DNA of 64,000 nucleotides from Sphingobacterium thalpophilum (GCF_901482695.1 NZ_LR590484.1:1-64000); one strand, 5' to 3'; counted from the stretch's first letter, positions 43,817 through 53,467 are shown. Numbers and translations: made by a program. The notes: a model not told the origin generated them from the sequence alone.

Positions 43817-45385
43817 ATGACTTCACAATTTAAAACTGTAGGCAGCTGGACAACACTGTCTTTGGTAGCATTGGCCTGCGGCTCCTTTTATTCCTGTAAA
43901 GAAAGCAAAGACAGTGTTGCATCCATGAACACAGCGAGTGTTAAAGTGCGATTACTGGGCGTTGAAAATCCGATCTCCATCAACAAAAAAGGAAGCACGC
44001 AAACGACAAGCCGTTCGGTGTCGCAATCCGTCGTTATCCCCTTTACGGAGACAAGTTCTTTTGAAGCCACATTGACAAGTGCGTCCGCTCCTGCCAACGG
44101 TATTTCCTTACGCGCTGCCTCCGCAACCAAGGCTGCCACAGTTGAAGAGAGAACACCGCTGGACGCTAATATAAAATATAAAGTCGTAGTCTACGATAGC
44201 AATGGAGACTATGTAAAAGAGCAGATTTATACCAATACGGTAGACAACGCTGCCGAACTCGAACTGGAGGCTGGCAAAACCTATACCTTCGTGGCCTACT
44301 CCATCAATAGCACCTCCACTGTTCCTACGGTGAGCAATCCGCAAAGCCTATCGGCTGCAACTTTGGAAGATGTTAGTGCCGACCTTATGTATTTCAAAGG
44401 AGACCTGACTGTCCAGACAGGCACCAACAATCTGGACGTCGTCCTCGCGCACAAATACAGCCAGATAACGACCAGTCTGAGCATGGCTACAGACATGACA
44501 GGATATATTACCAACCTTGTCAATCCCACAATCACGCCGACTTATACAAGTGCAGATCTAAAACTATCCGACGGCACGATCACACAATGGAACTTACCGA
44601 CCGCATCAGCACCGGTAGCTTTTCCGCTATTGGGCACTGGTCTGAGAACCGTGGCAAGCAATCCCACCCTATTGCTCAACCCCGGTGAGACGAACGGTAC
44701 TTTCAACATCGGTACCATCACAATCGATGGTGAAACGAAGAATAATGTATCTTTCGCTGGACTGCACATTGTGCCGGGACAACGATATAATCTCAATCTG
44801 AACTTCAAAACCTGTACACAGGAAGTCACCGGCGGAGCTGACCTGAACTGGAACTATCCTGCCACAAACGGGGGAGCAACTGTCAATGGCCAATTTAGGC
44901 CAAACGGCAGTGTTGTTGAGCAAACACTACAGGCGCCTGGCGCGGATTATGGATTTGTTTTCGATATTTTACGTCTCGACAACTCCTTCAATATGGAGGT
45001 GAACGGGCAACCGTTAGCAACTCAGGAAATTCAGTTTGAAGCGACGAGCAACAGCCTTGCTCCCAAAAATGTGGAGTTTGAAGATGGTAGTCAATATGCC
45101 GGCGTGAATACAGAAGGCGGCAGCAATATTTCACAGATTTACTCCCTGACCGGAACTGCAGCCGCACCAATTCTTCGCGTCGTCATCAGCCGTACAGGTG
45201 AGGTTAAGCTGTACGGTAGTAAGGTTTCCGGTGGTGCGCTCTATCCGCTGCGCCTGACAGCCGGATCATTCAACCAGGTTAACTGGAGCCCGACCTCCAA
45301 TACAGTGAAAATTACACAGATCGTACAGGGTAAAACGGAAATGGTCGGCGCCGGCAGTGGAAGAAAGAAGATATCGTGCAACTAA
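43817..45385 (+). CDS. Fimbrillin-family-like surface lipoprotein
   Basis: 522 aa. Leader with possible lipobox at LVALAC (Cys21), then a long beta-rich protein of two immunoglobulin-like parts. 'IKYKVVVYDSNGDYVKEQIYTN', 'ELEAGKTYTFVAYSINS' and 'LDVVLAHKYSQITTSLSM' match the first domain of FimB/Mfa2/fimbrillin-type anchors. 'GLHIVPGQRYNLNLNFKTC' and 'VDLNWNYPA'-like residues ('GADLNWNYPATNGG') belong to the fimbrillin domain in Sphingobacteria. It probably forms or anchors a surface filament, with N-terminal processing by a gingipain-like route not visible here. Followed 44 nt later by a 55-aa gene. Confidence 0.75.
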   Translation: MTSQFKTVGSWTTLSLVALACGSFYSCKESKDSVASMNTASVKVRLLGVENPISINKKGSTQTTSRSVSQSVVIPFTETSSFEATLTSASAPANGISLRAASATKAATVEERTPLDANIKYKVVVYDSNGDYVKEQIYTNTVDNAAELELEAGKTYTFVAYSINSTSTVPTVSNPQSLSAATLEDVSADLMYFKGDLTVQTGTNNLDVVLAHKYSQITTSLSMATDMTGYITNLVNPTITPTYTSADLKLSDGTITQWNLPTASAPVAFPLLGTGLRTVASNPTLLLNPGETNGTFNIGTITIDGETKNNVSFAGLHIVPGQRYNLNLNFKTCTQEVTGGADLNWNYPATNGGATVNGQFRPNGSVVEQTLQAPGADYGFVFDILRLDNSFNMEVNGQPLATQEIQFEATSNSLAPKNVEFEDGSQYAGVNTEGGSNISQIYSLTGTAAAPILRVVISRTGEVKLYGSKVSGGALYPLRLTAGSFNQVNWSPTSNTVKITQIVQGKTEMVGAGSGRKKISCN

Positions 45386-45429
45386 CCCAGCAGCAATAAC
45401 ATATAAATTAGTCAACAATTCATAATCAC

Positions 45430-45597
45430 ATGAAAACAGATCACTCAAAAAACGTCTATATCAGCCCACGTATAGAGACAATCAACGTAGAACTTGAACA
45501 AGGCATTGCGGCAGGTTCGGCAGGGGGCACAACAACAAACAGCCCCGAGCAGTCCTGGAATAAAACCGATGATATCAATCAGACGATAGACTGGTAA
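45430..45597 (+). CDS. Small 55-aa protein downstream of the fimbrillin-like gene
   Basis: ATG at 45430, TAA at 45595-45597. The product begins MKTDHSKNVYISPRIETINV, continues ELEQGIAAGSAGG, has a Thr/Asn/Ser-rich linker and ends in TIDW. I recognise this pattern ('Y-x-x-P-x-I-E', 'EQGIAAGS', final Trp) as a common unannotated small Bacteroidota protein found behind fimbrillin or SusD-like genes, but know no function. No signal peptide. It lies 44 nt after the fimbrillin-like stop and just before a terminator, so it is the last gene of that transcript. Confidence 0.7.
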   Translation: MKTDHSKNVYISPRIETINVELEQGIAAGSAGGTTTNSPEQSWNKTDDINQTIDW

Positions 45598-45647
45598 GCT
45601 ATGTGTCCTGGAGGGTAGCTTAGGGGCAACCGAACAGAACCATCGAC

Positions 45648-45686
45648 AGAAGAGACTGCTCAACATAGGGCAGTCTTCTTTTTTTG
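45648..45686 (+). terminator. Intrinsic terminator of the fimbrillin-like operon
   Basis: Stem agactg (45653-45658) and cagtct (45671-45676), with weaker flanking aaga/tctt pairing and a loop of about 12 nt, followed by a run of seven T on the plus strand. It lies 50 nt after the 55-aa gene and before the convergent TPR regulator. Confidence 0.75.
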
Positions 45687-45707
45687 TAGATCATTTGCCC
45701 AGCTATT

Positions 45708-47156
45708 TTAGTCTCCACAGAGCTGATCCATAAAGACATTCAGGTCTACATCCGAAGGAATATTGAGCTGTTTTCTTAGCCTGCTTTTCCTTGTCTGGAC
45801 ACTTCTGACTTCAATATGAGTGTAGAGTGAGATATCTTTCGTGGAAAAATTCAGCTTCAGGAGGGCGCAGAACTTTAATGTTTCATTGCTGATTTTAGGA
45901 TCTATTGATCTCAACCGCTCGAAGAATGCGAGATAGACTTCCTGAAAAACAATAAAAAATTTCGGATCATTTTCCTTAGCCAGTTCAATCAGATGATCAA
46001 CTTTCCGGCTGAACAGCTCTTCGTTTTCATTATTCACCTGATCCAGCAATACTCCATGCTCCTGGTCCCGCTCCTGTATCCTGATCAGCATTTTTTTGCG
46101 ATAACCGAAAAGAAAAAAAGCAACCAGCACCAGGATACCCAAACATACAGCAAGCGTAAGGCCCAATTCTACCCGCTGCCGGTCCAGCGACTGCTGAAAA
46201 GTTCTATTGTCGGCAAAAAGCTTGTCCACTGACACGGCCAGCCCCCTGTTTCTCGCCATGACCAGACTGTCTTCCAGTATTTTGGCCCGCTGCAGGAAAT
46301 CCGTTCCCTTTTTGGTGCTACCTAGCTGTTGGTAAGCTCTGGCTATACCCCTATAGGCTGCCAGAACCATGTCCTGACCGACAAAATTTTTCGATAATTC
46401 GAACACCTCCCTGAAACAGACTATCGCTTCGCGGTACTGATGACTATGCATTAAAAAGTCTGCCTTCGTCAGCAGAACAGCAGATCGGTGATAACTGTTG
46501 TTTTTAAAGACCGGGCTATCGAGCAGTTCGAAAGATCGTTTAAGATACAGCTGAATCGAATCTTCGTTGTATTCAAATTTTAGATAGTGCGTAGCGATAT
46601 TACTCAACGCAATCGGAGTCGGATCCAGCTCCACTGCTTTACGCAGACTAGCCAATGCCCTTATGGGATCTAACTCCTGATAATATGCCCCCCGACACCC
46701 ATAGGCATATCGCAATGCTTTCCTGTACCGGTCAGCAGGCTTCAATTTTGTATAATGCGCGATCCCTATGTCACAGTATTTAACAGCTGTTTCGAAAAGC
46801 CCGAGCTGATTAAACACCTGCGCATATTCGATATATAAACGTCCTTTTACAAAATTATCGTCCACATTTTTGGAGAGGTCTTCAGCAATATGCAGGTATT
46901 TTAAACTCTCCTTAAGTTCAAAATTTTGTCGGAGGATCCGCCCCACGTTCGTGTAACCTAGCACCTTCCCTTTTTGATAATTCATTTTATGTGCAAGATC
47001 AATGATCTTTTTGTTCCATAAGATTCGTTCCATGCCCGAAGCGTTCTGTCCGGCCGGTTTTTCGTTTATCAACAGGGTGTCGATCTCCCGGGTACTGTAC
47101 TGCGCAAAGTTGTAAATAGGTAAGCTAAGCAAACATAAAATGGCAAAAATCTTCAT
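45708..47156 (-). CDS. TPR sensor-regulator with membrane segment and C-terminal LuxR-like HTH
   Basis: 482 aa. Signal peptide (to about NFAQ, residue 18), TPR-type helical repeats to about 310 ('ALASLRKAVELDPTPIALSNIATHYLKF', 'AAYRGIARAYQQLGSTKKG'), a membrane helix ('GLTLAVCLGILVLVAFFLFGY'), a coiled coil, and a C-terminal HTH ('KDISLYTHIEVRSVQTRKSRLRKQLNIPSDVDLNVFMD'). It is a distant paralogue of the two at 11.4-14.7 kb. It lies convergent to the fimbrillin operon and divergent from the SusC/SusD operon at 47.6 kb, and is therefore a candidate regulator of either. Confidence 0.85.
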   Translation of the reverse strand: MKIFAILCLLSLPIYNFAQYSTREIDTLLINEKPAGQNASGMERILWNKKIIDLAHKMNYQKGKVLGYTNVGRILRQNFELKESLKYLHIAEDLSKNVDDNFVKGRLYIEYAQVFNQLGLFETAVKYCDIGIAHYTKLKPADRYRKALRYAYGCRGAYYQELDPIRALASLRKAVELDPTPIALSNIATHYLKFEYNEDSIQLYLKRSFELLDSPVFKNNSYHRSAVLLTKADFLMHSHQYREAIVCFREVFELSKNFVGQDMVLAAYRGIARAYQQLGSTKKGTDFLQRAKILEDSLVMARNRGLAVSVDKLFADNRTFQQSLDRQRVELGLTLAVCLGILVLVAFFLFGYRKKMLIRIQERDQEHGVLLDQVNNENEELFSRKVDHLIELAKENDPKFFIVFQEVYLAFFERLRSIDPKISNETLKFCALLKLNFSTKDISLYTHIEVRSVQTRKSRLRKQLNIPSDVDLNVFMDQLCGD

Positions 47157-47458
47157 CGATCAAGGATAATATAGACAAGGCAAAAATTCGATTTTCCCGC
47201 GATACAACAAAAAAAATCCAATAAAGCGAAAAAAAATAGGTACTACATACGTACGACAAACATAAAGAAGACAAACAAAAAAAGACGGGAAACAAATAGT
47301 TAACCCCATTAACAATAGTGCACAAAAACCATAAAAATAACTGATAAACAACATTATACAAACATTAAAAGATCGAAAGATCAATTAAAAGAATTTGTCG
47401 TACCCATGTGGCAGGGCGAAAGGAGCCCACTTCCAATTTTTATTAAAGCAGAAAAGCC

Positions 47459-47503
47459 CGTCCGCTATTGGACGTCATTTTTTGCCGGATGACCGCCGGC
47501 AAA
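47459..47503 (+). promoter_or_regulatory. Two adjacent inverted repeats upstream of the third susC
   Basis: cgtcc (47459-47463) pairs with ggacg (47470-47474) across a 6-nt loop and is followed by TCATTTTTT, a terminator-like shape. tttgccgg (47481-47488) pairs with ccggcaaa (47496-47503), a perfect 8-bp inverted repeat. They sit 114-158 nt before the susC start in a 460-bp gene-free gap. A weak promoter candidate, TTG (47521) with TATCTTCG (47546) 22 nt later, lies downstream of them. An operator or attenuator is possible; nothing else is seen in the gap. Confidence 0.4.
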
Positions 47504-47616
47504 TGCCGTTCGTCTAATTCTTGTCTGCATTATCGCCCAGGCAGATATCTTCGCTACAGGATAAGGTTACCCGCCGATATTCCTAACGCGACAAAAGAGG
47601 ACTATAACATAAAATT

Positions 47617-50600
47617 ATGAAACACAAATTACTCAGTTTAATTGTCGGCAGTGTAGCCCTGACTGCTGTTGCTTTTGCTCAGGAGCAAAAGGTGAGCGGC
47701 CGCGTCACGGGGCCTGACGGCAGACCATTGGCAGGTGTGACGGTCGCCGTCCAAGGATCTAACCTCGCCAGCCAGACCGATGCGGGCGGCAACTATTCGC
47801 TTGTTGTGCCTACAGGAAAGGCAATCGTGTTCCATTCGGTGGGCTTTTCAGAAAAGACGGTTATCGTCACCAAGGGACAGTCTATCTTTAATATACGTCT
47901 GGACGAATCTTCAAATGCCCTGCAGGAGGTGGTTGTCACCGCCATGGGAAGTTCAAGACAGAGCAGGGCACTGGGCTATGCCGCGACCACATTTAAGTCC
48001 GACGACATTACCGCGGCCAACAACATGACCGCCATGACCGGCCTGCAGGGAAAAGTTGCCGGTGTCAGCATTTCCAATGCAGGCACGGTGGGCGGATCCA
48101 CCAAAGTCATTATCCGCGGGATATCGTCCTTTTCAGGCAACAACCCATTGTATGTGGTGGACGGCGTCCCCATCAATAACAGCATGCAGGGGGATATCGG
48201 GACGACCAGGTCTGTCGATCTGGGAAACACGGCCAACGATATCAATCCCGACGATATAGAATCCATGACCATCTTAAAAGGAGCCTCGGCAACGGCTTTA
48301 TATGGTTCAAGAGGAGCTCATGGTGTTATTATGATAACGACGAAGCGCGGCAAACTGGGTCAGCAGCTTGCGGTGACCTATACTGGCGCTATCAATTCGA
48401 GCAGTGTGCTGATGGTACCACAGACCCAAAACATGTTCGGACAAGGCTGGCCAGACTACGATTCCAACGAAAATGGTTCCTGGGGTCCCAAGCTCGATGG
48501 TATCGTGCGCGCCTGGGGTTCAGTGGTCGACGGCGTGGCCCAGACCAAGCCTTTTGCATACGTCAAAGATAATATTCGCAACTTCTATGTAAACGGACTA
48601 GATGCCACCAATACGCTAGCGATCTCCGGGGGTGGCGAAACGTCGTCGTACCATTTTTCCTACGGTAATTTTTACCAGCAGGGCATTTTGCCGGGCCACC
48701 CCGATAAGCTGAAGCGCAATAACTTTTCGTTTAAGGGTGATACGAAGCTGGATAAATTTGAGATGAGCTACGGCGTCAACTATGTCCGGCGGGATCTGGA
48801 CGCGGTCTATCAAGGACAGGGCGCCTCGGACGGTGGAAATGTGACTTTCCAGGAACTGATACAGATCCCCGTTGACATTCCCATTGCCGCGATGCGGGAC
48901 TATATGAACAAATACTATAACGACGACAATTATTATACATCGTATGCATCCAACCCCTATAAGGCGCTGGTGGATAACGGCAGAAAGTTTCAGGACGACC
49001 GTTTTTACGGGAATATCAACCTCTCCTATAAACTCCTGCCCTGGCTACGCATTGCCGGAAAACTAGGTGGAGATTTTGGCAACAACAGGACCATCGATTT
49101 TGCGCAGAAGATAAGCTATACCGCCGGATCACCGGCTGCCGAACACGACAAAGCCCCAATTACGGGACGTTATGCTGAATTCTACCGGAAAACCAATCAA
49201 CTGGATGCGACCTTGATGCTGCAAGGCGACAAGCAGCTGAATCCGGACATGAATCTGACGGGAACTGCAGGTTTCAATTTTAATCAGCGAGGCCACTCCG
49301 AACTCAATTCATTTATCTCCGGACTGAACATACCGGGTTGGTATAGCCTGAAAAATACCACCGGAAATCCGGTTTCCAACAATATTTTTATGCGGCAGCG
49401 ACTGATGGGTCTGCTTGCAGACCTTACGTTCAGCTATAAGAACTTCTGGTATATCAATGGCTCATTCCGTTCGGACTGGTCTTCGACCCTGCCTGCCGAT
49501 CACCGCAACTATTTTTATGGCGGGGCAAATACCTCCCTGGTGGTGACGGAGGCATTCCCGGGATTAAGGTCCGATCAGTTCAATTTCCTGAAAGTGCGTG
49601 CCGCATGGGGAAAAACAGGCAATGATGCTTCACCGTATTTAACGGAAAACGTGTATGGAGCAACACAGATTGCACTAGGTTTCGGTTCAATGATTCTCCC
49701 CCTGGGTGGTAGTGCGGGCTTGCAGCATAGCAAAATTCTAGGGAATCAGGAATTAAGGCCCGAAATTACAACCGAACTCGAATTTGGTACCGATATGCGC
49801 TTTCTACGGGACCGGATCCGTCTGGACCTCTCGTATTATAACCGTAAAACGGTGGACCAGATCATTGCTGCAGACATTTCGCCCGAAACCGGCTTCACAA
49901 CGCGGACGAGGAATATTGGTGATATCCGGAATAAGGGTGTCGAGATCGGCTTAAATACCACCCCGATGAAAACCGGAACTTTTCAGTTGGACCTGGGTGT
50001 CAATTTCACCCAGAATCGCAGCAAGGTCGCCAAACTCTGGGATAACGTGAGAGAATATAATATTTATACCACGTATGGTGTAGACTTTATCGCCGAGGTT
50101 GGGCAGCCTCTGGGGATCTACAAGGTTCCAAAGGTCATGACCGTGGCCGAAGGTCCCTTTGTCGGTAGGACAGTCGTCAATAATTCGGGTATACCCATTG
50201 CCGACGCCAATGTCAAACGCGCTGTCGGCAAACATGAGCCCGACTTTGTACTGGGCTTCACAACCCGATTTGCCTATAAAGACTGGAGTCTGGGGACTGT
50301 GCTGGACTGGCGTAAGGGCGGGTACTTCTATTCCTATACTGCTCAGCTAAACTATTTTGTCGGAAACGCAGTGAAGACCACCTTCAATGAAAGGCAGCCC
50401 TGGCTTGTGCCAAATTCGGTCAGACAGCTGGCAGACGGCAGCTATGTGGAGAATGACCGGCCCATCTCTGCAGGTAATCAATACGGCTACTGGGATCCCA
50501 ATACCAACAATGCACAATATAGCGAAGCGGTGCTAAAGCGGGACTTTATTAAGCTTCGGGAAATCGTATTGACATACACATTGCCGAAATCTGCTCTGGG

Positions 50601-50787
50601 TTCGAAAATCAAAGGGATAGATTTCAGCCTGGTCGCCCGCAACGTTTTCCTCTGGACACCGAAGAATAACAATTTTGTCGATCCCGAATCCTCCAATTAC
50701 GGCAATGATATCCGGTCCAACTATGGGGAATTTGCGGTAGGCCCGACCTCCAGAAGTTTTGGTGGGAGTGTTAGCGTTCGTTTTTAA
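47617..50787 (+). CDS. SusC/RagA family TonB-dependent transporter (third pair)
   Basis: 1056 aa. Signal peptide to about VAFAQ (residue 22), CarboxypepD_reg-like domain, 'LQEVVVTAMGSSRQSRALGYA', plug with 'VIIRGISSFSGNNPLYVVDGVPI' and 'LKGASATALYGSRGAHGVIMITTKRG', barrel ending 'FGGSVSVRF'. The 'MGSSRQSRALGYA' plug type with 'SMTILKGASATALYGSRG' belongs to the SusC branch often paired with SusD-like_2 proteins. No glycosidase is linked, so the cargo could be peptide, glycan or another ligand. The downstream susD start follows within 20 nt. Confidence 0.95.
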   Translation: MKHKLLSLIVGSVALTAVAFAQEQKVSGRVTGPDGRPLAGVTVAVQGSNLASQTDAGGNYSLVVPTGKAIVFHSVGFSEKTVIVTKGQSIFNIRLDESSNALQEVVVTAMGSSRQSRALGYAATTFKSDDITAANNMTAMTGLQGKVAGVSISNAGTVGGSTKVIIRGISSFSGNNPLYVVDGVPINNSMQGDIGTTRSVDLGNTANDINPDDIESMTILKGASATALYGSRGAHGVIMITTKRGKLGQQLAVTYTGAINSSSVLMVPQTQNMFGQGWPDYDSNENGSWGPKLDGIVRAWGSVVDGVAQTKPFAYVKDNIRNFYVNGLDATNTLAISGGGETSSYHFSYGNFYQQGILPGHPDKLKRNNFSFKGDTKLDKFEMSYGVNYVRRDLDAVYQGQGASDGGNVTFQELIQIPVDIPIAAMRDYMNKYYNDDNYYTSYASNPYKALVDNGRKFQDDRFYGNINLSYKLLPWLRIAGKLGGDFGNNRTIDFAQKISYTAGSPAAEHDKAPITGRYAEFYRKTNQLDATLMLQGDKQLNPDMNLTGTAGFNFNQRGHSELNSFISGLNIPGWYSLKNTTGNPVSNNIFMRQRLMGLLADLTFSYKNFWYINGSFRSDWSSTLPADHRNYFYGGANTSLVVTEAFPGLRSDQFNFLKVRAAWGKTGNDASPYLTENVYGATQIALGFGSMILPLGGSAGLQHSKILGNQELRPEITTELEFGTDMRFLRDRIRLDLSYYNRKTVDQIIAADISPETGFTTRTRNIGDIRNKGVEIGLNTTPMKTGTFQLDLGVNFTQNRSKVAKLWDNVREYNIYTTYGVDFIAEVGQPLGIYKVPKVMTVAEGPFVGRTVVNNSGIPIADANVKRAVGKHEPDFVLGFTTRFAYKDWSLGTVLDWRKGGYFYSYTAQLNYFVGNAVKTTFNERQPWLVPNSVRQLADGSYVENDRPISAGNQYGYWDPNTNNAQYSEAVLKRDFIKLREIVLTYTLPKSALGSKIKGIDFSLVARNVFLWTPKNNNFVDPESSNYGNDIRSNYGEFAVGPTSRSFGGSVSVRF

Positions 50788-50804
50788 TCTTATTGAAGTT
50801 TGCT

Positions 50805-52259
50805 ATGAGAAATTTAAAGAAAATAGGTTATATGGTTTTGGTAAGTACCCTTTTTTTGGGTGCCTGTTCCAAGAGCCTTGATATTAATATCGATCCGTAC
50901 GATCCGTCCGAGCAGGATGCGAGCCCTCACCTGCTGTTCCCCTCGGGAGTCGCCTACAGCGCCGCCAAAATAGGTGGCGATCTTCAATTGCTTGGGGGCC
51001 TTTGGTCACAGCATTATACACAAAACAACAATTCCAGCCAATACAGGGACATCGACTCCTATAGCCTGACCAATCAATCCTACAACGGTATCTGGTTCAA
51101 TCTTTTTGGCGGAGGTATGAAGGATCTACAGCTCGCTAGGACAAAGGCCGAAGGGATGGGCCAGTGGCACTATTTTGTGGCTTCAAGCATTATGCTGGCC
51201 TTTGATTACCATGTATTGGTCGATTTATACGGCGACCTGCCCATTAAAGAAGGGCTTCAGGGGGATCTGGGACAGTTCACCCCCAAGTGGGACGACGGAA
51301 AGACCGCAAACGGTTTGATCCTCGAACAGCTGGATGCAGCCCTAGCAAAGATTGAGCAGGCCAGGCAGGCTCCCAGCATGGGAACAAATGATTTTGTATT
51401 TGCCGGGAATATGGACCATTGGCGGAAATTTGCCAAGTCACTCAAACTAAAAATACTGATGCGCGATTTCGACGCCAACCGAGCCGCTATTACCACGCTT
51501 CTGAACGAAGCGGATCTACTGAACACGGATGCAAAAATGACTGCATTTGAGGATCAGGTAAGCAAGTCCAATCCCCTTTACGAGTCCGAAAGAAGAACGC
51601 TGGGTGGCCCCAACATCCGTGCAAGCCGTACCTTACTGTATTATCTGCAGCAAAAGGGTGATCCGCGTATTTCGGATTTTTTTGAACTTGCATCGAATGG
51701 AAATTACGAAGCCTATCGTCAGGGAGATTATTTTGCGTCCTCTACCGTCATCTCTTCGCGGGCCTCACTGGCGGCGACCGATCCAGTCTATTTCATGTCC
51801 TATGCCGAGGTTGAATTTTTACAGGCCGAAGCCTTTGCCCGGACAGGCGAACCTGCCAAAGCGGCGGCACATTACAACGCTGGCGTTACAGCTGCATTTG
51901 CACGCTGGGGTAAAAACGCCGCGCCTTTTCTTGCAGAAAATGGCAAATATGCTTTTCGCCCCGGAGCCGTGGAATCCATGCTTGAACAGATTATCCTGCA
52001 GAAATGGGTGGCTGCCACCCGCTGTCAGGCCTGGGATTCATTCTACGACCAGAACCGCACCGGATATCCGAGGGTAAGCACCGTAGAACCAGACAGCCCC
52101 AATTACGTTGCAGGGCACTATACCGTGTCTGTCAATTCCGCTCTTCCGGGCAATGAGCTGCCACGTCGGCTGGCTTATCCAAAAAATTCGTCTGACTTTA
52201 ACCCCAATACCCCCAAGGTCGTTCCGATCAATACGAAGATGTGGTGGCACAAAAAATAA
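50805..52259 (+). CDS. SusD-like lipoprotein (SusD-like_2 branch)
   Basis: About 484 aa from ATG 50805 (a TTG at 50793 is also in frame). Lipobox TLFLGAC with Cys21. 'YDPSEQDASPHLLFPSGVAYSAAKIGGDL' then 'GLWSQHYTQNNNSSQYRDIDSYSL' is typical of the SusD/RagB branch that binds non-starch and sometimes peptide ligands. The helical TPR scaffold is visible ('FLQAEAFARTGEPAKAAAHYNAGV'; 'QIILQKWVAATRCQAWDSFYDQNRTGYP'). It forms the lid of the SusC just upstream. Confidence 0.92.
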   Translation: MRNLKKIGYMVLVSTLFLGACSKSLDINIDPYDPSEQDASPHLLFPSGVAYSAAKIGGDLQLLGGLWSQHYTQNNNSSQYRDIDSYSLTNQSYNGIWFNLFGGGMKDLQLARTKAEGMGQWHYFVASSIMLAFDYHVLVDLYGDLPIKEGLQGDLGQFTPKWDDGKTANGLILEQLDAALAKIEQARQAPSMGTNDFVFAGNMDHWRKFAKSLKLKILMRDFDANRAAITTLLNEADLLNTDAKMTAFEDQVSKSNPLYESERRTLGGPNIRASRTLLYYLQQKGDPRISDFFELASNGNYEAYRQGDYFASSTVISSRASLAATDPVYFMSYAEVEFLQAEAFARTGEPAKAAAHYNAGVTAAFARWGKNAAPFLAENGKYAFRPGAVESMLEQIILQKWVAATRCQAWDSFYDQNRTGYPRVSTVEPDSPNYVAGHYTVSVNSALPGNELPRRLAYPKNSSDFNPNTPKVVPINTKMWWHKK

Positions 52260-52317
52260 GTACAGGAGTATGGAAAATCAGCAGAAATAGTTACCAAACA
52301 AATAAAGGAACAGCATC

Positions 52318-52812
52318 ATGAAATCACGTTACAATAGAACACTCATCATAACAGGACTCTTCCTTCTGGGCGCTGCCGCCTGCAGGAAAGAGCAGCCCGC
52401 AGTCGAATATTCCCCTATTTTTCCGATGTCCGGCGAATGGCACACACATATATACAATGCCGATGGCGGACGTGTCGGTGACCTATCGATACTGCGCACC
52501 TATAACACCTCGGACAATGTACCCGATGCCGCCTGGTTTCGACTGATCACCTCATCGCGGCCCACTATTCTAGCAAAGATCAAAGTGAATGTGGCCAACA
52601 GGACTTTTGTTGCCGGCGATTATCAGGATACCCAGACCGATCCAGCGGTCAATTTCTCGATCATCGAGGGCAAGGTGCTGTTAAATGCGTCCAAGCAACC
52701 CAGTGATGTGATGGCGGACAGTATCTATATTAAATATAAAACCGGCGCCGAAGGCGATATCTATACCGTCAAAGGGCACCGGCGTACTGCCTGGCCCGAA
52801 GATGAATATTAA
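52318..52812 (+). CDS. Small lipoprotein, possibly Lipid_bd-like
   Basis: 164 aa. Lipoprotein leader (LLGAAAC, Cys22). The mature part is beta-rich: 'FPMSGEWHTHIYNADGGRVGDLSILRTYNT', 'AKIKVNVANRTFVAGDYQDTQ', 'FSIIEGKVLLNASKQPSDVMADSIYIKYKTG'. It resembles the lipocalin-like 'lipid-binding putative hydrolase' proteins that accompany SusC/SusD pairs, though that family has no proven function. It lies 58 nt after susD and before the small barrel protein, probably in one operon. Surface-exposed ligand binding is inference. Confidence 0.7.
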   Translation: MKSRYNRTLIITGLFLLGAAACRKEQPAVEYSPIFPMSGEWHTHIYNADGGRVGDLSILRTYNTSDNVPDAAWFRLITSSRPTILAKIKVNVANRTFVAGDYQDTQTDPAVNFSIIEGKVLLNASKQPSDVMADSIYIKYKTGAEGDIYTVKGHRRTAWPEDEY

Positions 52813-52850
52813 GACCTAAGACCAGTGAATTTATTTTTAATCCATTATAC

Positions 52851-53429
52851 ATGAAATTTAAACAACTATTGTTGATGACAGGAGCATATATAATCGCTGC
52901 TCCTGTATTTGCGCAGCAAAAAGATGCTGCGGCTCCACAGGGTACCACGACCTCCCCGGCGAAAGAAGGCAGAACAGCAGCATCATCTGTGGTGCAACAT
53001 TCAGAACAGCCTTATAAGGCCGCACTGGGCATCAAATTTCTTTGGGGCATCAGTGCTACCGGAAAGTTCTTTGTAAAGGATAATGCGGCCTTTGAGGCCA
53101 TTGTCCACTATGATGGGATGAGCGGCCTTGGTACTGCCCTGAATCTTACCGCGCTCTATGAATATCATGGCAGTTTCGCTGTACCGGGACTCCGCTGGTA
53201 TCTGGGTGGTGGGGCCTCGCTGGGCTACATCAAACTCAAGGGATTTGAAGACAGCGAGCTGGATAGTTCATCGTTTTCCTATGGTGTGGATGGCGTCGCC
53301 GGACTTGAATACAAAATTGACAAGCTGCCTATCGCGATCAGTGTAGACTGGCAGCCCGGATATACCTTAAACAGCGGTGGCGGGTTTGCGAGCAAGAGTG
53401 GCGGATTCGGTGTGAAATACACGTTCTAG
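52851..53429 (+). CDS. Small outer-membrane beta-barrel protein
   Basis: 192 aa. Signal peptide to about PVFAQ (residue 21), a Gln/Ala/Thr-rich linker to about 50, then alternating amphipathic strands ('AALGIKFLWGISATGKFFVK', 'AFEAIVHYDG', 'GLRWYLGGGASLGYI', 'GVDGVAGLEYKI', 'ISVDWQPGYTL') ending 'SGGFGVKYTF' with a C-terminal Phe. This is the eight-stranded OmpA/OmpX-like 'outer membrane beta-barrel protein' type. It is the last gene of the SusCD operon; a terminator follows. Confidence 0.8.
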   Translation: MKFKQLLLMTGAYIIAAPVFAQQKDAAAPQGTTTSPAKEGRTAASSVVQHSEQPYKAALGIKFLWGISATGKFFVKDNAAFEAIVHYDGMSGLGTALNLTALYEYHGSFAVPGLRWYLGGGASLGYIKLKGFEDSELDSSSFSYGVDGVAGLEYKIDKLPIAISVDWQPGYTLNSGGGFASKSGGFGVKYTF

Positions 53430-53467
53430 CAAGCATATCCAGCCCCGCTTTTCCCTGGTTTGCTGAC

